Assembly (NCBI RefSeq): GCF_003015185.1
Contig: NZ_CP027860.1
Span: 682,001-746,000, forward strand
DNA: 64,000 nucleotides
Reading direction: 5' to 3'
Source: Ahniella affigens
Lineage (GTDB): Bacteria > Pseudomonadota > Gammaproteobacteria > Xanthomonadales > Ahniellaceae
Part shown: in pieces, positions 51,482-62,077 of the stretch
Numbering within the stretch: the first letter of the stretch is position 1
Layout of the letters: every line of letters begins with the position of its first letter
Notes under the pieces: generated by a model
What the model was told of the DNA's origin: nothing
Seen by the model: the letters and a program-made list of their open reading frames with translations, nothing else
Databases searched by the model: none
Translations under genes and position numbers: made by a program

Positions 51482-51674
51482 CGGGTGCGGAAACCGCGCG
51501 CGAACGCGTGTGCCGGTCGTTTCCAGCGGCTTTCGCGCGCGCCCGCAACACTCTGCAACACCCGGCGCGAGCCAGTTTTGGGCGTTAATGCGTTGATCGC
51601 CCTTTATTGGAGTCGCATTTCCATTCGATCTGGCTACACTACGCGCCTTTTCCGGCACGGGCAGCGAAAGCCGC

Positions 51675-53561
51675 ATGGCCAACGCACATACTGAGCAAAA
51701 AGGCGCTGCCCTCCTGGCGACGGCGGTGGCCGCGATCGGCGTCGTTTTTGGCGATATCGGCACCAGCCCGCTTTACACCATGAAAGAGTCCTTCAGCGGC
51801 TCGCATGGGATGCCGATTTCCGAGACGAACGTGCTCGGCATTCTGTCGCTCGCCACCTGGGCATTGATCCTGGTGGTTTCGATCAAGTACGTGATCTTCA
51901 TCATGCGCGCCAACAACCGCGGCGAAGGCGGCATCATGGCGATGATGGCCCTGGCGCTGCAGTCGGTGGGCGAGAATCGCAACTTGCGTCGGGTCATTGT
52001 GACCCTAGCCATTTTTGGCGCGGCGCTGTTCTACGGCGATGGCGTGATCACGCCTGCCATGTCGATTCTCGGCGCAGTCGAGGGCATGAAGGTGATTGCG
52101 CCTGAGTTTGAGCGCTACATCGTGCCTGCGACGATTGTCATTGTGCTCGGTCTGTTCGCGATGCAGCGCTCGGGTACGGCCGGCGTTGGCCGAGTATTCG
52201 GGCCGATCATGACGATCTGGTTCTTGGTCATCGGGGTACTCGGTCTGGTTGAGATTCTCGTTGCGCCGACTATTTTGCGGGCGGTCAATCCTTGGTACGG
52301 CGTGCTGTTCTTCTTGGCGCATCCGCTGATTTCGTTTGTCGCTTTGGGTACCGTGGTGCTGGCCATTACCGGTGCGGAAGCGGTTTACGCGGACATGGGC
52401 CATTTCGGCATGAAGCCCATTCGGATTGCTTGGTTCGTCTGGGTGTTTCCGGGCCTCTTGCTGAACTACTACGGTCAAGGTGCGCTGCTGCTCAATGATC
52501 CGACTGCGGCCGCAAACCCCTTCTATTTGCTAGCACCCGATTGGGCGCGCATCCCCTTGCTGATTCTGGCCACCTGTGCCGCCGTCATTGCGTCGCAGGC
52601 CGTCATCTCCGGGGCATTTTCGGTGACCCGACAAGCGATCCAGCTCGGCTTTGCGCCGCGCATGCGAGTACTGCACACGTCGGACGAAACTGCGGGCCAG
52701 ATTTTCGTGCCCTGGGTCAATCGCTTTCTGCTGATTGCGATCATCCTGACGGTCATCGGCTTCCAGAATTCGACCAATCTTGCTGCGGCTTACGGCATCG
52801 CCGTCACCGGCGCCATGCTGATCGACACATTGCTGGCGTTGATCGTGGCGGTGAATCTCTGGCGCTGGAGCAAGCCGCTCGCGATCCTCGCTGGCTTCGT
52901 ATTCATCAGCATTGATCTCGGCTTCTTCCTGGCCAACGCAATCAAGATTCCGCACGGCGGCTGGTATCCACTGGTGCTCGGCGCGCTGGTGTTCCTGTTC
53001 ATGACGACCTGGCGCAAGGGGCGCGTGTTGATCGGCGCCAAGATGAAGGCCGAGGGCCTGTCGCTCGCGCCGTTCATTTCGTCGATCGCCGCGCATCCAC
53101 CGTTGCGCGTGCCGGGCAGTGCCGTGTTCATGACGACGAGTCTGGACTCCGTTCCGCACGCGCTGCTGCACAATCTGAAGCACAACAAAGTGCTGCACGA
53201 CCGCAATGTGCTGCTCACGGTGGAAGTGCAGGAAATCCCCGTAGTCGACAAGGGCGACCGCCTGATCATCGAGGCGCTGGGCAACGAGTTCTATTCGATC
53301 AAACTCCGATTTGGGTTTGCCGAAGACCCGAATGTGCCCCGCGTGCTGGAGTCCTGTGAGGCCTGTGGTCTGCCGTTTGACATGATGGACACCACGTTCT
53401 TCCTCAGTCGGGAAACGTTGGTGCCGACCGCCGACAAGGGCATGCCGTTGTGGCGCGACAAGATCTTTGCATTCATGCATCGCAATGCCGAGCCGGCCAC
53501 CGCGTACTTCCAGATTCCCGGCAACCGCTTGATTGAACTCGGAACCCAGGTGGATATCTGA
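51675..53561 (+). CDS. kup: Low-affinity potassium uptake protein Kup
   Basis: A 628-residue inner-membrane K+/H+ symporter of the KUP/HAK/KT family. It opens with the family signature [21 protein letters not shown], has about twelve membrane segments to residue 450 and a cytosolic C-terminal domain of about 170 residues ([30 protein letters not shown]). [11 protein letters not shown] and [19 protein letters not shown] are family blocks. The last bases overlap ruvB (TGATG). The 193-base gap after hemC may hold a promoter but no clear motif is seen. Confidence 0.96.
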   Translation: MANAHTEQKGAALLATAVAAIGVVFGDIGTSPLYTMKESFSGSHGMPISETNVLGILSLATWALILVVSIKYVIFIMRANNRGEGGIMAMMALALQSVGENRNLRRVIVTLAIFGAALFYGDGVITPAMSILGAVEGMKVIAPEFERYIVPATIVIVLGLFAMQRSGTAGVGRVFGPIMTIWFLVIGVLGLVEILVAPTILRAVNPWYGVLFFLAHPLISFVALGTVVLAITGAEAVYADMGHFGMKPIRIAWFVWVFPGLLLNYYGQGALLLNDPTAAANPFYLLAPDWARIPLLILATCAAVIASQAVISGAFSVTRQAIQLGFAPRMRVLHTSDETAGQIFVPWVNRFLLIAIILTVIGFQNSTNLAAAYGIAVTGAMLIDTLLALIVAVNLWRWSKPLAILAGFVFISIDLGFFLANAIKIPHGGWYPLVLGALVFLFMTTWRKGRVLIGAKMKAEGLSLAPFISSIAAHPPLRVPGSAVFMTTSLDSVPHALLHNLKHNKVLHDRNVLLTVEVQEIPVVDKGDRLIIEALGNEFYSIKLRFGFAEDPNVPRVLESCEACGLPFDMMDTTFFLSRETLVPTADKGMPLWRDKIFAFMHRNAEPATAYFQIPGNRLIELGTQVDI

Positions 53562-54598
53562 TGGCCGACCACCGCCTGACGTCGGCCAGCGCGACCCGCG
53601 AGGATGACGTCGTGGAAGCGACCATCCGACCCAAACGGCTGAGTGAGTACCTGGGCCAGCAAACGGTTCGCGAGCAGTTGTCGATCTACATCGAGGCAGC
53701 GCGCGGGCGGGGCGAACATCTGGATCACGTGCTGATCTTTGGTCCGCCAGGGCTTGGCAAGACCACGCTCTCGCATGTCATCGCCAACGAGTTGGGCGTC
53801 AGTGTCCGCCAGACGTCGGGGCCAGTGCTGGAGCGTGCCGGCGACTTGGCGGCGTTGCTGACCAATCTGCAGCCGCGCGACGTACTGTTCATCGACGAGA
53901 TTCACCGTCTGTCGCCGGTCGTTGAAGAAGTGCTGTACCCGGCGATGGAAGACTTTCAGATCGACATCATGATCGGCGAAGGGCCTGCCGCCCGTTCGAT
54001 CAAGCTCGACCTGCCGCCGTTTACCCTGGTTGGCGCAACGACGCGCGCGGGTCTGTTGACCGCGCCGCTGCGCGATCGCTTTGGCATTGTGCAGCGACTG
54101 GAGTTCTACACGCCTGCCGAGCTGACGCAGATCGTGCAGCGCTCCGCGCGCATTCTGGGTATTGCCTGTAACCCCGATGGGGCGGCCGAAATCGCCCGCC
54201 GCGCGCGTGGCACGCCACGCATTGCGAATCGACTGTTGCGTCGGGTTCGGGACTTTGCCCAAGTCCGGGGGGATGGCGACATCACGCAAGCCATTGCAGA
54301 TGCTGCGATGGTCATGTTGAAGGTCGATCATGAGGGCTTTGATGCCCTGGATCGGCGCATGCTCAAGATCATGATCGAGAGCTTTGACGGCGGCCCCGTT
54401 GGCGTTGAGTCGTTGGCGGCGGCATTGAGCGAAGAGCGCGGCACAATCGAAGACGTGATCGAGCCATACCTCATCCAACAAGGATTTCTGATCCGCACCG
54501 CGCGCGGCCGCATGGCCACGGCCAAAGCGTATCGACATTTCGGACTCGCCGCGCCAAAGCCGCAGGAGTCGGTCGGGGATTTGTTCGGGGACGGCTAG
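53561..54598 (+). CDS. ruvB: Holliday junction branch migration helicase RuvB
   Basis: 345 residues. AAA+ core with Walker [14 protein letters not shown], Walker [10 protein letters not shown], the RuvB loop [21 protein letters not shown], sensor 1 [20 protein letters not shown], and a C-terminal winged helix ending with the RGR motif [15 protein letters not shown]. It drives branch migration with RuvA. ruvA and ruvC are not in this window. Its start overlaps the kup stop. Confidence 0.98.
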   Translation: MADHRLTSASATREDDVVEATIRPKRLSEYLGQQTVREQLSIYIEAARGRGEHLDHVLIFGPPGLGKTTLSHVIANELGVSVRQTSGPVLERAGDLAALLTNLQPRDVLFIDEIHRLSPVVEEVLYPAMEDFQIDIMIGEGPAARSIKLDLPPFTLVGATTRAGLLTAPLRDRFGIVQRLEFYTPAELTQIVQRSARILGIACNPDGAAEIARRARGTPRIANRLLRRVRDFAQVRGDGDITQAIADAAMVMLKVDHEGFDALDRRMLKIMIESFDGGPVGVESLAAALSEERGTIEDVIEPYLIQQGFLIRTARGRMATAKAYRHFGLAAPKPQESVGDLFGDG

Positions 54599-54874
54599 GG
54601 CGCGGGCTCGGCTTAAGCCGTTCGGGTCGCGCAAATCCATTCGGTGGCCGGGACAGATCAGGTAACGACAGTCCAGGGGCGGTGATGCATCTGACTTGTT
54701 CGGGTTGGTGCATCCACGCGCGCCTTCGGTGCGACCGGTGCGTCATCCAATCAACTTATGGATGCTTGAAGCAAGCCATCTGCGAGTCTGGCCATCAGGG
54801 ATCGTTGCTCTCGTTCCGGTACCAGATCACACCCTCGGCATACTGGTGCCGATCGCCGAATTGAGTCTCCCAAA

Positions 54875-54906
54875 TGAAAGAGCCGCACATTGGTGCGGCT
54901 CTTTCA
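54875..54906. terminator. Terminator hairpin between ruvB and the pilin operon
   Basis: A perfect 14-bp stem TGAAAGAGCCGCAC/GTGCGGCTCTTTCA with loop ATTG. It sits just past the pilE stop (minus strand) in a 325-base gap that otherwise shows no gene. With A/T-rich stem ends on both sides it may serve both convergent units, though the T-tracts are short. Confidence 0.7.
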
Positions 54907-54924
54907 GTGACTACAACGGCTGAA

Positions 54925-55350
54925 TTACCAACACGGTCCGTTCGTTTCGGAACCTGATTGCGTCTTCAGGCCAGTACTCGACAGCACCAATCGCTCACAT
55001 GCATCGTCGACTTGAATGCCTGCCGGCGAAGCACGCAACGTATAGCTCTGATTGTTGCCTGACGGTCCGGCAGCGACCGAAACGGTGTAATAGCCATTAT
55101 CAGAATCGAGTGACGTCATCCCGAGACCCGCTGGAGGTGCTGCGGTCAGGTCCTGCGCGTAACGATTGAACTGGGTGTAAAAACGCTCTTGCTCCGCAGC
55201 GACGCGGATCAAGACATTCTGCCCATCGGCACGGCGCGCCCGAAACGTGTACTGGGTGTACGACGGATAGGCGATCCCCGCAAGAATCGCCATGACGATC
55301 AACGCCACCATCAGCTCGATCAGCGTGAACCCATACTGAGAATGCTTCAT
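54925..55350 (-). CDS. pilE: Type IV pilin-like protein PilE
   Basis: A 141-residue class III-signal pilin: MKHSQYG/FTLIELMVALIVMAILAGIAYPSY, with cleavage after Gly7 and Glu at mature position 5. The C-terminal part has Cys pairs (DDACERL and GPCW) forming a D-region-type loop. PilE-type minor pilins are the last gene of the fimU/fimT-pilVWXY1E operon and help start pilus assembly. The gene starts 14 bases after pilY1. Confidence 0.92.
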   Translation of the reverse strand: MKHSQYGFTLIELMVALIVMAILAGIAYPSYTQYTFRARRADGQNVLIRVAAEQERFYTQFNRYAQDLTAAPPAGLGMTSLDSDNGYYTVSVAAGPSGNNQSYTLRASPAGIQVDDACERLVLSSTGLKTQSGSETNGPCW

Positions 55351-55364
55351 GTTCTGGCGCTCCG

Positions 55365-58300
55365 TTATTGCGGATTGAGTTCACGCCAGTAGCGTCGGCG
55401 CCACTGGTAATCGATCACGACGATGCACTGGCCGTTTGCCGATGATACACAACCGCCGCCCGTGCCATCGTTGGCATTACCCGGCAAAACGATTTCGGCC
55501 AAACCGCCACCAGGGAGTGAGATGGGCGTGACTGCCGGCAGGACATCAGAGAATTTCTTGCCGACTGCACCGGTCGTATCAGAGGAATTGATTTCACGAT
55601 CGCCATTCGTATCAAATGCCGGTCCGAGCAAGGAACTGTCCGTGTAATCCAGAACGCCGTCATTGTTGCTATCGATACCCGCAGCAAACGTACCCGGCGC
55701 GCCGCCGGTCTGGCCGTCCAGGATCATCACCCAACTATCAACGGCCGGCTGGCATGGGTCATCCGATTTCGGAACGAGCGTCGTGAAGATGACCGACCGA
55801 TCGACGTTTCGGAACACCGGTGTCGTAATGCTGCGTTCGCCAGCAGCTGGGAGATTGACGTACCAGCCCACCTTGGTGGACGGAATCTGGTTGGTGCTCG
55901 CGGTGCGCAGGTTGCCCGACTCCGTGATGGTCTGTTGCGTCAGCTGGGCTTGAGTAATTGGGTAGCTACCGGCCTTGCCTTGGTCAAACAAGCCATAGAA
56001 CGATTGCTGACCGCCCGAGCCCGGAACGCGGTCTGCGGGTTCGAGATACTTGCCGGTACCAAACATCACGACAAATGCGCGCTTGGCCTGCTCATAGCCC
56101 GTGCCCATGATGCGCGGTTGCACGGTGATAGCCTGGCCCGCCGGAGCATCAAAGAATTTTACGACTGACCAACTGGCCGGGTTGGTGTTCTGGAAATCAA
56201 AGCGCCACAAATCGCCGTTCAGATCGCCAGCGAATGCCAAGTCGGTGACTTCGGTGTAGTCGCCGCCGGGAAGCGGGTTCGTGTCGCCATCGATCGAATA
56301 GTCACCTGCCATCGGCGTGGTCAGACCCTTGGAGCCTGAACCCAGATCAAACTTGCGCAGTACCGCACCGTCACGGAGTCGCAACACGAACAGCACCGCA
56401 TTGCCGGTTCCGATCGCCGTATCTGTCGACTCGCTGTTATAGCCACCCGGGACCAATGCGGCCCAGTCGCCATTCGGCATGCGCGTGATCAGCGGGTTAC
56501 CAAACGTGAAGCCCAGATCGGCGCCCCCGGCGGAGGTGTCGTTGAACTCCCACAAGACTTGACCTGCCAAGCCCGATTCGCCGGCTGGATTGGCGTTGGT
56601 AATGTCGAGCGCGTAAACGCTCTGCCCACCCAAGCGCATGGAGCCAACCAGAATCTTCCGCCAAGAGCCGTTGATAAACGCATCGCGGATCGAGGGCGGC
56701 GCGTCCACATATGACTGGAAGTCGACGGTGCGATCGTCAGTCAGCTTATTCAAGTTGGCAATCGCCTTATTCGGCACATAGGCATAGCGCTCGCGGCCAG
56801 TCGCACGATCGAACGCGTGCAGCATGCCGTCATTGGTGCCCACGTACAGCAAGTCATTTGGAATCGGTTGGTAGCCCGCACCGCTTTGGAACAAGCGCTC
56901 CGCCGACGTGGGCTCAAAAGCCTGGTTGATCATGCCCGGGCCGGCGCGTTCTTTGATGAAGTAGGTCTCGCGATATTCCGGAATCACCGCGAACGAGTTG
57001 ACCGCCGAACCGAGCAGATTGCTGCGATTGCGGAACGTACCACCTTGGCTCTTTTCGCGACTCCGCACGCCACGGATGTAATCGACCCGCTGCGAACCCA
57101 AGCTGTCGTTTGAGCCGGAATAAGGATTCAGATTTAGGGCGGTTTGGTCAGCGCTACTCAAATTCGCCCACCGGAATTGACGACCAGCGCCGCCGCTAAA
57201 TGTGGCGATCAGGCGGGTATTCGGATCCTGGGCCGCAACCGTCGGGCCACCAGCCATGTCCGCGCACGGACCACCGGTCAACAGGCAGTTCGCCGCCCAA
57301 ACGACCGTACCGTCCGCATTGCGCGTGGCAATGACTTTGCCGCTCCAATCCGACGAATCAAACGTCGTCTGGTAGCGAATCGTGTCCGGCAGTACCAGCC
57401 CTGAAGAGAATGAAATCGACGTGTTCTTGGCTTGGCGGCGTTCGACGGAATTGAAGACCTCGCCGAGCGCATTGATCAGTTCGGCTGGGTCGCGAACGCT
57501 ATAGAACTCACCGCGACCATTCAGCGCCGCATGCCAGGTGTCGTCCACCTTCTGCGTATTGGCGGTGTCATCGTCTTCCCACCACGGCCACGTGTAGGTG
57601 CCGGTGCGCAGACCTGTTAATGCCGACGGAAACGGAATCGTGCCGCCAATACCAAATCCGACGATGTATTGCGTGAGGTGCTGCCAAGTGGCTGGATCGT
57701 TTGCCGGATTCCAATAGATTTCCTGCTTGTTGCGGGGGTCTTCGCCGGCACCCAGCGCGGATTCCGAACCGGTTACGCCGATCGTCAGATCTTCCATTGC
57801 AGCGGGAACATTATTGGTCAAACTTGGACGCAGGTCGCGCGACCAATAGTAGAACGCACCATCAGCCAAGCCGTCATCGGTGCGCGAGTCCTGCTTCGAG
57901 TACGCAAACGTATGGGCCGTATTCGGCGTGAAAGACTTGCCGTCCGGAAGCGTGAACGTCACGTTATCGTAATTGCCGGTAATGCCGGCCGTGCTGTTCC
58001 AACCGCCGTCGGTGATTAGCAGGTGGTAGTTCTGACGACACGAGAGCTCACGTCCACCGGTAGCTGGAGGCAGCAACGGCTCGTAATACGGGTTGGTCGT
58101 ATTCAAGTCGTTGTTGGTATTGTTGCCGCCGCCAAAGTAGTTGCCCATTCGCTGCAGGGCAGCACGGTTCGGTGTGCTACCAGAATGCTTGGTTCCCATC
58201 AAAAAGCTGAACAGGTTCGTGCGCTGGGTCGTACCAGTCTTGATGGAAGAAATGACCTTGTCGTTGTTCAGCTGATTTGCGTTGAGGTTCTGCCAGACCA

Positions 58301-59117
58301 CGCGGAGGTTCTGCTGCGTGTCGAACGTACGGGTCAGTGCCGTGCGCGCCAGAAAATTGCGCAGACGGTAGTAGGAATACCAGTTCGCAAAGTTCGTCTG
58401 CTGCGTGGCACTTGCCGTAGTCATATCCACCGCAACATAGTTCGCGTTATTGTAAACCTGCGAACCGTTGTTCGGATCGGACCCGGTAAAGCGGTAGTAG
58501 AAGGCCTTGTTGCCGAACGGGAAGACGCGGTTGCGCGTGGCATTGCCCGTACAGCCGGTACTGGCCGTATTGTTATGGCTAATGTACTGCGGGTCATTGA
58601 ACGACGCGCCCCAGTTGATTCGGTAGGCGCTGGAGAGGTTGCGAGTAGTCGTTTCGGTGCCCAAGAAGTTGTCGATGCCGTCTTCCCAGGCGTTGGTGAA
58701 CGACGACGCCGCCAAACTAGTGCCGTCGGCCTTCTTCGGCGGATCGTAGGTAATGTTCGGATTGTAATAAAGCGGGTTACCGGACGACGAGTACACCCAG
58801 TTCGCGTCGCGCCACCAGCAGCGGGTGTCAATGGTGTCGCCAGCGGTCGTGCTCGGGTTGCTATCCGGGTAGTCCGGCACAAAGGCTCTGATCGGGGCCG
58901 AGTCATCGTCCGCTTCGTCGGGGATATAGCCGAGCTCCATACTGCCGGAGTCGTCGAAAGTCAGCGCGAAGTTGGCTTCGACTGACGAGTTCAGAAACAG
59001 CGGCGTTTTCGAAAGGGTCAATGGCACGGCAAGCGATGCCGAACTGCCAACCAGACCGACAAAGGCGCCCAGGGTCAGAGACAGGCCCAAGGCTTTAGAT
59101 GGATGAAGGCGAGACAT
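55365..59117 (-). CDS. pilY1: Type IV pilus tip adhesin PilY1
   Basis: A 1,250-residue exported protein (signal peptide about 1-30). The N-terminal von Willebrand A-like part has LTFDDSGSM with MIDAS Asp55-x-Ser57-x-Ser59. The C-terminal half (about 560 on) is the PilY1 beta-propeller with DGMLHAFDRATGRERYAYVPN and a calcium-binding loop region near DLAFAGDLNGDLWRFD; a second Asp-rich loop is DSNNDGVLDYTDSS. PilY1 sits at the pilus tip and acts in adhesion, mechanosensing and retraction control. AGGAGG five to six bases before the ATG gives a strong start. Confidence 0.95.
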   Translation of the reverse strand: MSRLHPSKALGLSLTLGAFVGLVGSSASLAVPLTLSKTPLFLNSSVEANFALTFDDSGSMELGYIPDEADDDSAPIRAFVPDYPDSNPSTTAGDTIDTRCWWRDANWVYSSSGNPLYYNPNITYDPPKKADGTSLAASSFTNAWEDGIDNFLGTETTTRNLSSAYRINWGASFNDPQYISHNNTASTGCTGNATRNRVFPFGNKAFYYRFTGSDPNNGSQVYNNANYVAVDMTTASATQQTNFANWYSYYRLRNFLARTALTRTFDTQQNLRVVWQNLNANQLNNDKVISSIKTGTTQRTNLFSFLMGTKHSGSTPNRAALQRMGNYFGGGNNTNNDLNTTNPYYEPLLPPATGGRELSCRQNYHLLITDGGWNSTAGITGNYDNVTFTLPDGKSFTPNTAHTFAYSKQDSRTDDGLADGAFYYWSRDLRPSLTNNVPAAMEDLTIGVTGSESALGAGEDPRNKQEIYWNPANDPATWQHLTQYIVGFGIGGTIPFPSALTGLRTGTYTWPWWEDDDTANTQKVDDTWHAALNGRGEFYSVRDPAELINALGEVFNSVERRQAKNTSISFSSGLVLPDTIRYQTTFDSSDWSGKVIATRNADGTVVWAANCLLTGGPCADMAGGPTVAAQDPNTRLIATFSGGAGRQFRWANLSSADQTALNLNPYSGSNDSLGSQRVDYIRGVRSREKSQGGTFRNRSNLLGSAVNSFAVIPEYRETYFIKERAGPGMINQAFEPTSAERLFQSGAGYQPIPNDLLYVGTNDGMLHAFDRATGRERYAYVPNKAIANLNKLTDDRTVDFQSYVDAPPSIRDAFINGSWRKILVGSMRLGGQSVYALDITNANPAGESGLAGQVLWEFNDTSAGGADLGFTFGNPLITRMPNGDWAALVPGGYNSESTDTAIGTGNAVLFVLRLRDGAVLRKFDLGSGSKGLTTPMAGDYSIDGDTNPLPGGDYTEVTDLAFAGDLNGDLWRFDFQNTNPASWSVVKFFDAPAGQAITVQPRIMGTGYEQAKRAFVVMFGTGKYLEPADRVPGSGGQQSFYGLFDQGKAGSYPITQAQLTQQTITESGNLRTASTNQIPSTKVGWYVNLPAAGERSITTPVFRNVDRSVIFTTLVPKSDDPCQPAVDSWVMILDGQTGGAPGTFAAGIDSNNDGVLDYTDSSLLGPAFDTNGDREINSSDTTGAVGKKFSDVLPAVTPISLPGGGLAEIVLPGNANDGTGGGCVSSANGQCIVVIDYQWRRRYWRELNPQ

Positions 59118-59137
59118 AGTGTCCTCCTGAGTTGACT

Positions 59138-59752
59138 TTAGTCGGCGGCAACGATGGTGAAGGTGCTTTCAGCGGTGCGAACCACATTGTCGGAGCCGCC
59201 CGTACTTCGTCCCGTAATTCGGTAGTAACGCAACACGCTATTGCTGCCGCCACCGCCAGTCGTTGCACCACCAAGTCCGTGCGATTCGCCTGGGATGAAG
59301 CGGGAGCTGCCCGATGCGGCCACGCCCAGCACTTCGATCATGAACGCGGGGACCCTGGTCATCGACTGGTAATCAGAGCTCGAAATTGGGTTGCTACCCA
59401 CACTGCTCTGGCCTTGATAAGGCCTGCCGGCAGCGACCCAGCCCGAGCTGGTGCGGAAATTCCGGATATCGGTGCCCGCCAGATTGGAGGATTCCGGCGT
59501 GGTGACGAACGAGGTGGCACCCGGCAGCAGCGGTACCGGGCTCGAAACAGTGTAGTCGAAGATCCAACGCTCGCCATTGCGAAGCACGCTGTCCGCGCCA
59601 CCTTCCGCAATTGACTCGTTGCGCGCAGCGCCCGCCATCTTCTCCTGCATGACGGACCCGCTCATCGCAATTATCGTGGTCATCGTTATGACGAGGATCA
59701 GCATCAAACCGATCGCCAGCGCAGCGCCTTGGGGTTTTCGCTTGATTTGCAT
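59138..59752 (-). CDS. pilX: Minor pilin PilX
   Basis: 204 residues starting MQIKRKPQG/AALAIGLMLILVITMTT. The hydrophobic helix follows a Gly but lacks the usual Glu5, as in PilX proteins of other gammaproteobacteria. MQEKMAGAARNE is the typical block after the helix. GAAGGAG six bases before the ATG at 59752 sets the start; an in-frame TTG five codons upstream is rejected. It lies 11 bases after pilW. Confidence 0.9.
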   Translation of the reverse strand: MQIKRKPQGAALAIGLMLILVITMTTIIAMSGSVMQEKMAGAARNESIAEGGADSVLRNGERWIFDYTVSSPVPLLPGATSFVTTPESSNLAGTDIRNFRTSSGWVAAGRPYQGQSSVGSNPISSSDYQSMTRVPAFMIEVLGVAASGSSRFIPGESHGLGGATTGGGGSNSVLRYYRITGRSTGGSDNVVRTAESTFTIVAAD

Positions 59753-59763
59753 TGAAGACTCCT

Positions 59764-61035
59764 TCAAATCCCAAAATTTCTGACCGTGACCGTGGTCCGG
59801 AATTCGCGGCGGAACAGCCGGCCGCGCGGCAAACCAGAGGGCAGGGTGCCAGGCGGCGCGACTTCGATTTGGTTGTCGAACGTGAACGAATAGCGTTCGG
59901 TCTCAGACGGCGCATTGTTGTCAACCGAATTCATCAGCAGCGACACATCGATCGCGACGACGGAGCGCCAGCCGCAACCGGGCTCCATCGCGCGCACCCC
60001 AACCGGGAACGGTTGGCACAGTGCCGTGTTCATGCCTTGAACCTGTTCTGCCGTGAGATACCGCGTTTGGCCATTGACGTCTTCGATGGCATAGCGGAAC
60101 TCCAGACGCTCGACACCGTCGGCGATGATCTGCGCATTGCCGTTGACCTGTCGAACGAGAGAGCTAATGCGTCGACCCGGTGTTGTGCTGTCGTTGCGGA
60201 TCTGCAAATAGTAGGTCGATGTGATGAAGTTGCGTGTGAAGTTGAATACGCGTGAGTCGGCTCCGCGCGTGAAAGCACTGATGTCATTGTGCGCGGTAGG
60301 CGAATCGTCGGTCGTATCGTTCGGCGTGATCGCGACGCCAGCAGCCGCGGCCTCAAAGACCTGAGCATTGTTGCAGTCAGAGATCATGGCCAAATCACCC
60401 GCGACAAATGCCAGTGTGCCAGCGGTGGCATTGGTGGTGTACGTGTTGTTCAGCGCAATGGCTGCCGGACCGCCTGCATAGTCTGCGCCAATCGGCACAC
60501 CAGGCGCAGCAAGGTACCGAACGGTCAGCACATCCGCACCCGCCGCCCGGTTGCCGGCGGCCGTGCCTGCTGCGGGCGGAGTTGGTGTGGCGCCACCGAG
60601 CACATTCAACGCCGGCACGCAGGCCGAATTGGTCGTGCACTCGTGGCCTTGCATGAAGAACCGCGTGCTGATCGGGTAAGGCTCGGCGTCGGCAACGGGT
60701 TGCAACCCTTTGATCGCCGCGCGCGTTGGGAAGCCGTAAAGCATCCCACCGTCGGCGTACACCATCAGCGCGCGATGTCGGTTATTGCGGCCGACTGGCG
60801 CGATGTTGGCGAGCGTGGCGCAGTATTGCGCGCCGGTCATGCGCAGGTCGCCAACAATTCGCGACATCGCAAAGCGGCCATTTTCTTGCAGTCGCTGCAG
60901 GCTCTGCTGGGTGGTGTTCGAACGGGTCGTGCGCGCTACCAACTGGGTCAGCGCAAATATGACCAGGACACCGAGCGTCATCGCAATCATCAGTTCGATC
61001 AGCGAGAAGCCGTTATGAGGACGAATCGGTTTCAT
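59764..61035 (-). CDS. pilW: Minor pilin PilW
   Basis: A 423-residue large minor pilin with prepilin site NG/FSLIELMIAMTLGVLVI (Gly9/Phe10, Glu at +5). After the helix, LQENGRFAMSRIVGDLRMTG is typical of PilW. The globular part includes several cysteines. Its ATG overlaps the pilV stop (ATGA). Confidence 0.92.
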   Translation of the reverse strand: MKPIRPHNGFSLIELMIAMTLGVLVIFALTQLVARTTRSNTTQQSLQRLQENGRFAMSRIVGDLRMTGAQYCATLANIAPVGRNNRHRALMVYADGGMLYGFPTRAAIKGLQPVADAEPYPISTRFFMQGHECTTNSACVPALNVLGGATPTPPAAGTAAGNRAAGADVLTVRYLAAPGVPIGADYAGGPAAIALNNTYTTNATAGTLAFVAGDLAMISDCNNAQVFEAAAAGVAITPNDTTDDSPTAHNDISAFTRGADSRVFNFTRNFITSTYYLQIRNDSTTPGRRISSLVRQVNGNAQIIADGVERLEFRYAIEDVNGQTRYLTAEQVQGMNTALCQPFPVGVRAMEPGCGWRSVVAIDVSLLMNSVDNNAPSETERYSFTFDNQIEVAPPGTLPSGLPRGRLFRREFRTTVTVRNFGI

Positions 61036-61556
61036 GGATTGAACACCCAGTCAAAGCGGCCGAGACGCGTGCCGGTATTGCCGCCGCGCATGTTTGATTC
61101 CGTGACTTCGCCCCAGGTCACGACCACCGTACACAGACCGCGGGGCGTCGGGCGCACGCCCACCGTGACCGGCGGAGGGGTCAGTGCGCAGTTGATCGTT
61201 GCCGTGCCATTTGGCAATGAGCGACTCAAAAACTGGGCAACCACAGCCATGTCATAGGTGGCCAGCTGGCTAGTGCTGCAGCCGCCGCTGCAATCATTGG
61301 ATGGCGCTGCCGTTGCCGAGCTCAATGTGCCGGTGTACTGATTGTCGATGACGCCTTGTGGATTGGCTCGCATACGATCCTCCAGCATCGTGGCCGCCAA
61401 CGTCGCCTGAGTGCGTGCCGTGGAGATGTTCCCGGCGCGAATAGCGACCGACATGGCGCCCGCGAATCCAATCAATGCAATCGAGAACACGACGAGGGCA
61501 ATCAGCACCTCAAGGAGCGAAAACCCCACATTCAATTTTTGTAGTCTTACGTGCAT
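61032..61556 (-). CDS. pilV: Minor pilin PilV
   Basis: 174 residues with prepilin site VG/FSLLEVLIALVVFSIALIG and the following ATMLEDRMRANPQG block typical of PilV. Two clustered cysteines (CSGGC) lie mid-protein. The start overlaps the end of fimT by 10 bases and the stop overlaps pilW. Confidence 0.92.
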   Translation of the reverse strand: MHVRLQKLNVGFSLLEVLIALVVFSIALIGFAGAMSVAIRAGNISTARTQATLAATMLEDRMRANPQGVIDNQYTGTLSSATAAPSNDCSGGCSTSQLATYDMAVVAQFLSRSLPNGTATINCALTPPPVTVGVRPTPRGLCTVVVTWGEVTESNMRGGNTGTRLGRFDWVFNP

Positions 61557-62077
61557 GGCGTCACCGATCCACTTTGAACTTCGGCCCGACCACTCAGCGC
61601 AACCGCCACGCGGCGGCAGTGCGCGGCGTTACCGTCGGGCGTACGCAACTGAAACAAGAGGGTCTGATTGCCTGACAGATAGCCGTTGCCACCGTAAAAG
61701 ACATTGGAAACGGGTCCGGCAGGCGTCGCCGTCAGGGACCAACTGAATCCTTGAACGGCTTCGGGAGCTTGCCGCAACAAGACGTCGGTCCCGTCAACGG
61801 TGCCGTTTTGATTGCTATCGGTCGCGACGACCCAGCCGTTGTTCCAACTGCCGCTCACCGGCGAGACGCGAACAAAGCTCGCCAGTTTGACCGCCTCGAC
61901 CCGGGCAGCGTTGAGGTCCGAAACTAATTGGTTAGCCTGCGCTGCGACGTTCTGGTTCTGGCTGAAAAGCCGAAACGAAGGCAGCGCGATGCCGACCAGA
62001 ATGGAAGCCACTGCCAACGTCACCAACAGTTCGGTCAGACTGAACCCCGCTGACGCTACCTTGCTTGCTATTCGCAT
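61547..62077 (-). CDS. fimT: Minor pilin FimT/GspH-like
   Basis: 176 residues with prepilin site AG/FSLTELLVTLAVASILVGIALPSF (Gly11/Phe12) and the GspH/FimT pattern of a globular domain with NGWVVATDSNQNGTVDG. It is the first gene of the minor pilin operon. The ATG at 62077, with AGAGGA upstream, is chosen because the pilin signal starts there; the open frame upstream is unrelated. Confidence 0.88.
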   Translation of the reverse strand: MRIASKVASAGFSLTELLVTLAVASILVGIALPSFRLFSQNQNVAAQANQLVSDLNAARVEAVKLASFVRVSPVSGSWNNGWVVATDSNQNGTVDGTDVLLRQAPEAVQGFSWSLTATPAGPVSNVFYGGNGYLSGNQTLLFQLRTPDGNAAHCRRVAVALSGRAEVQSGSVTPCT

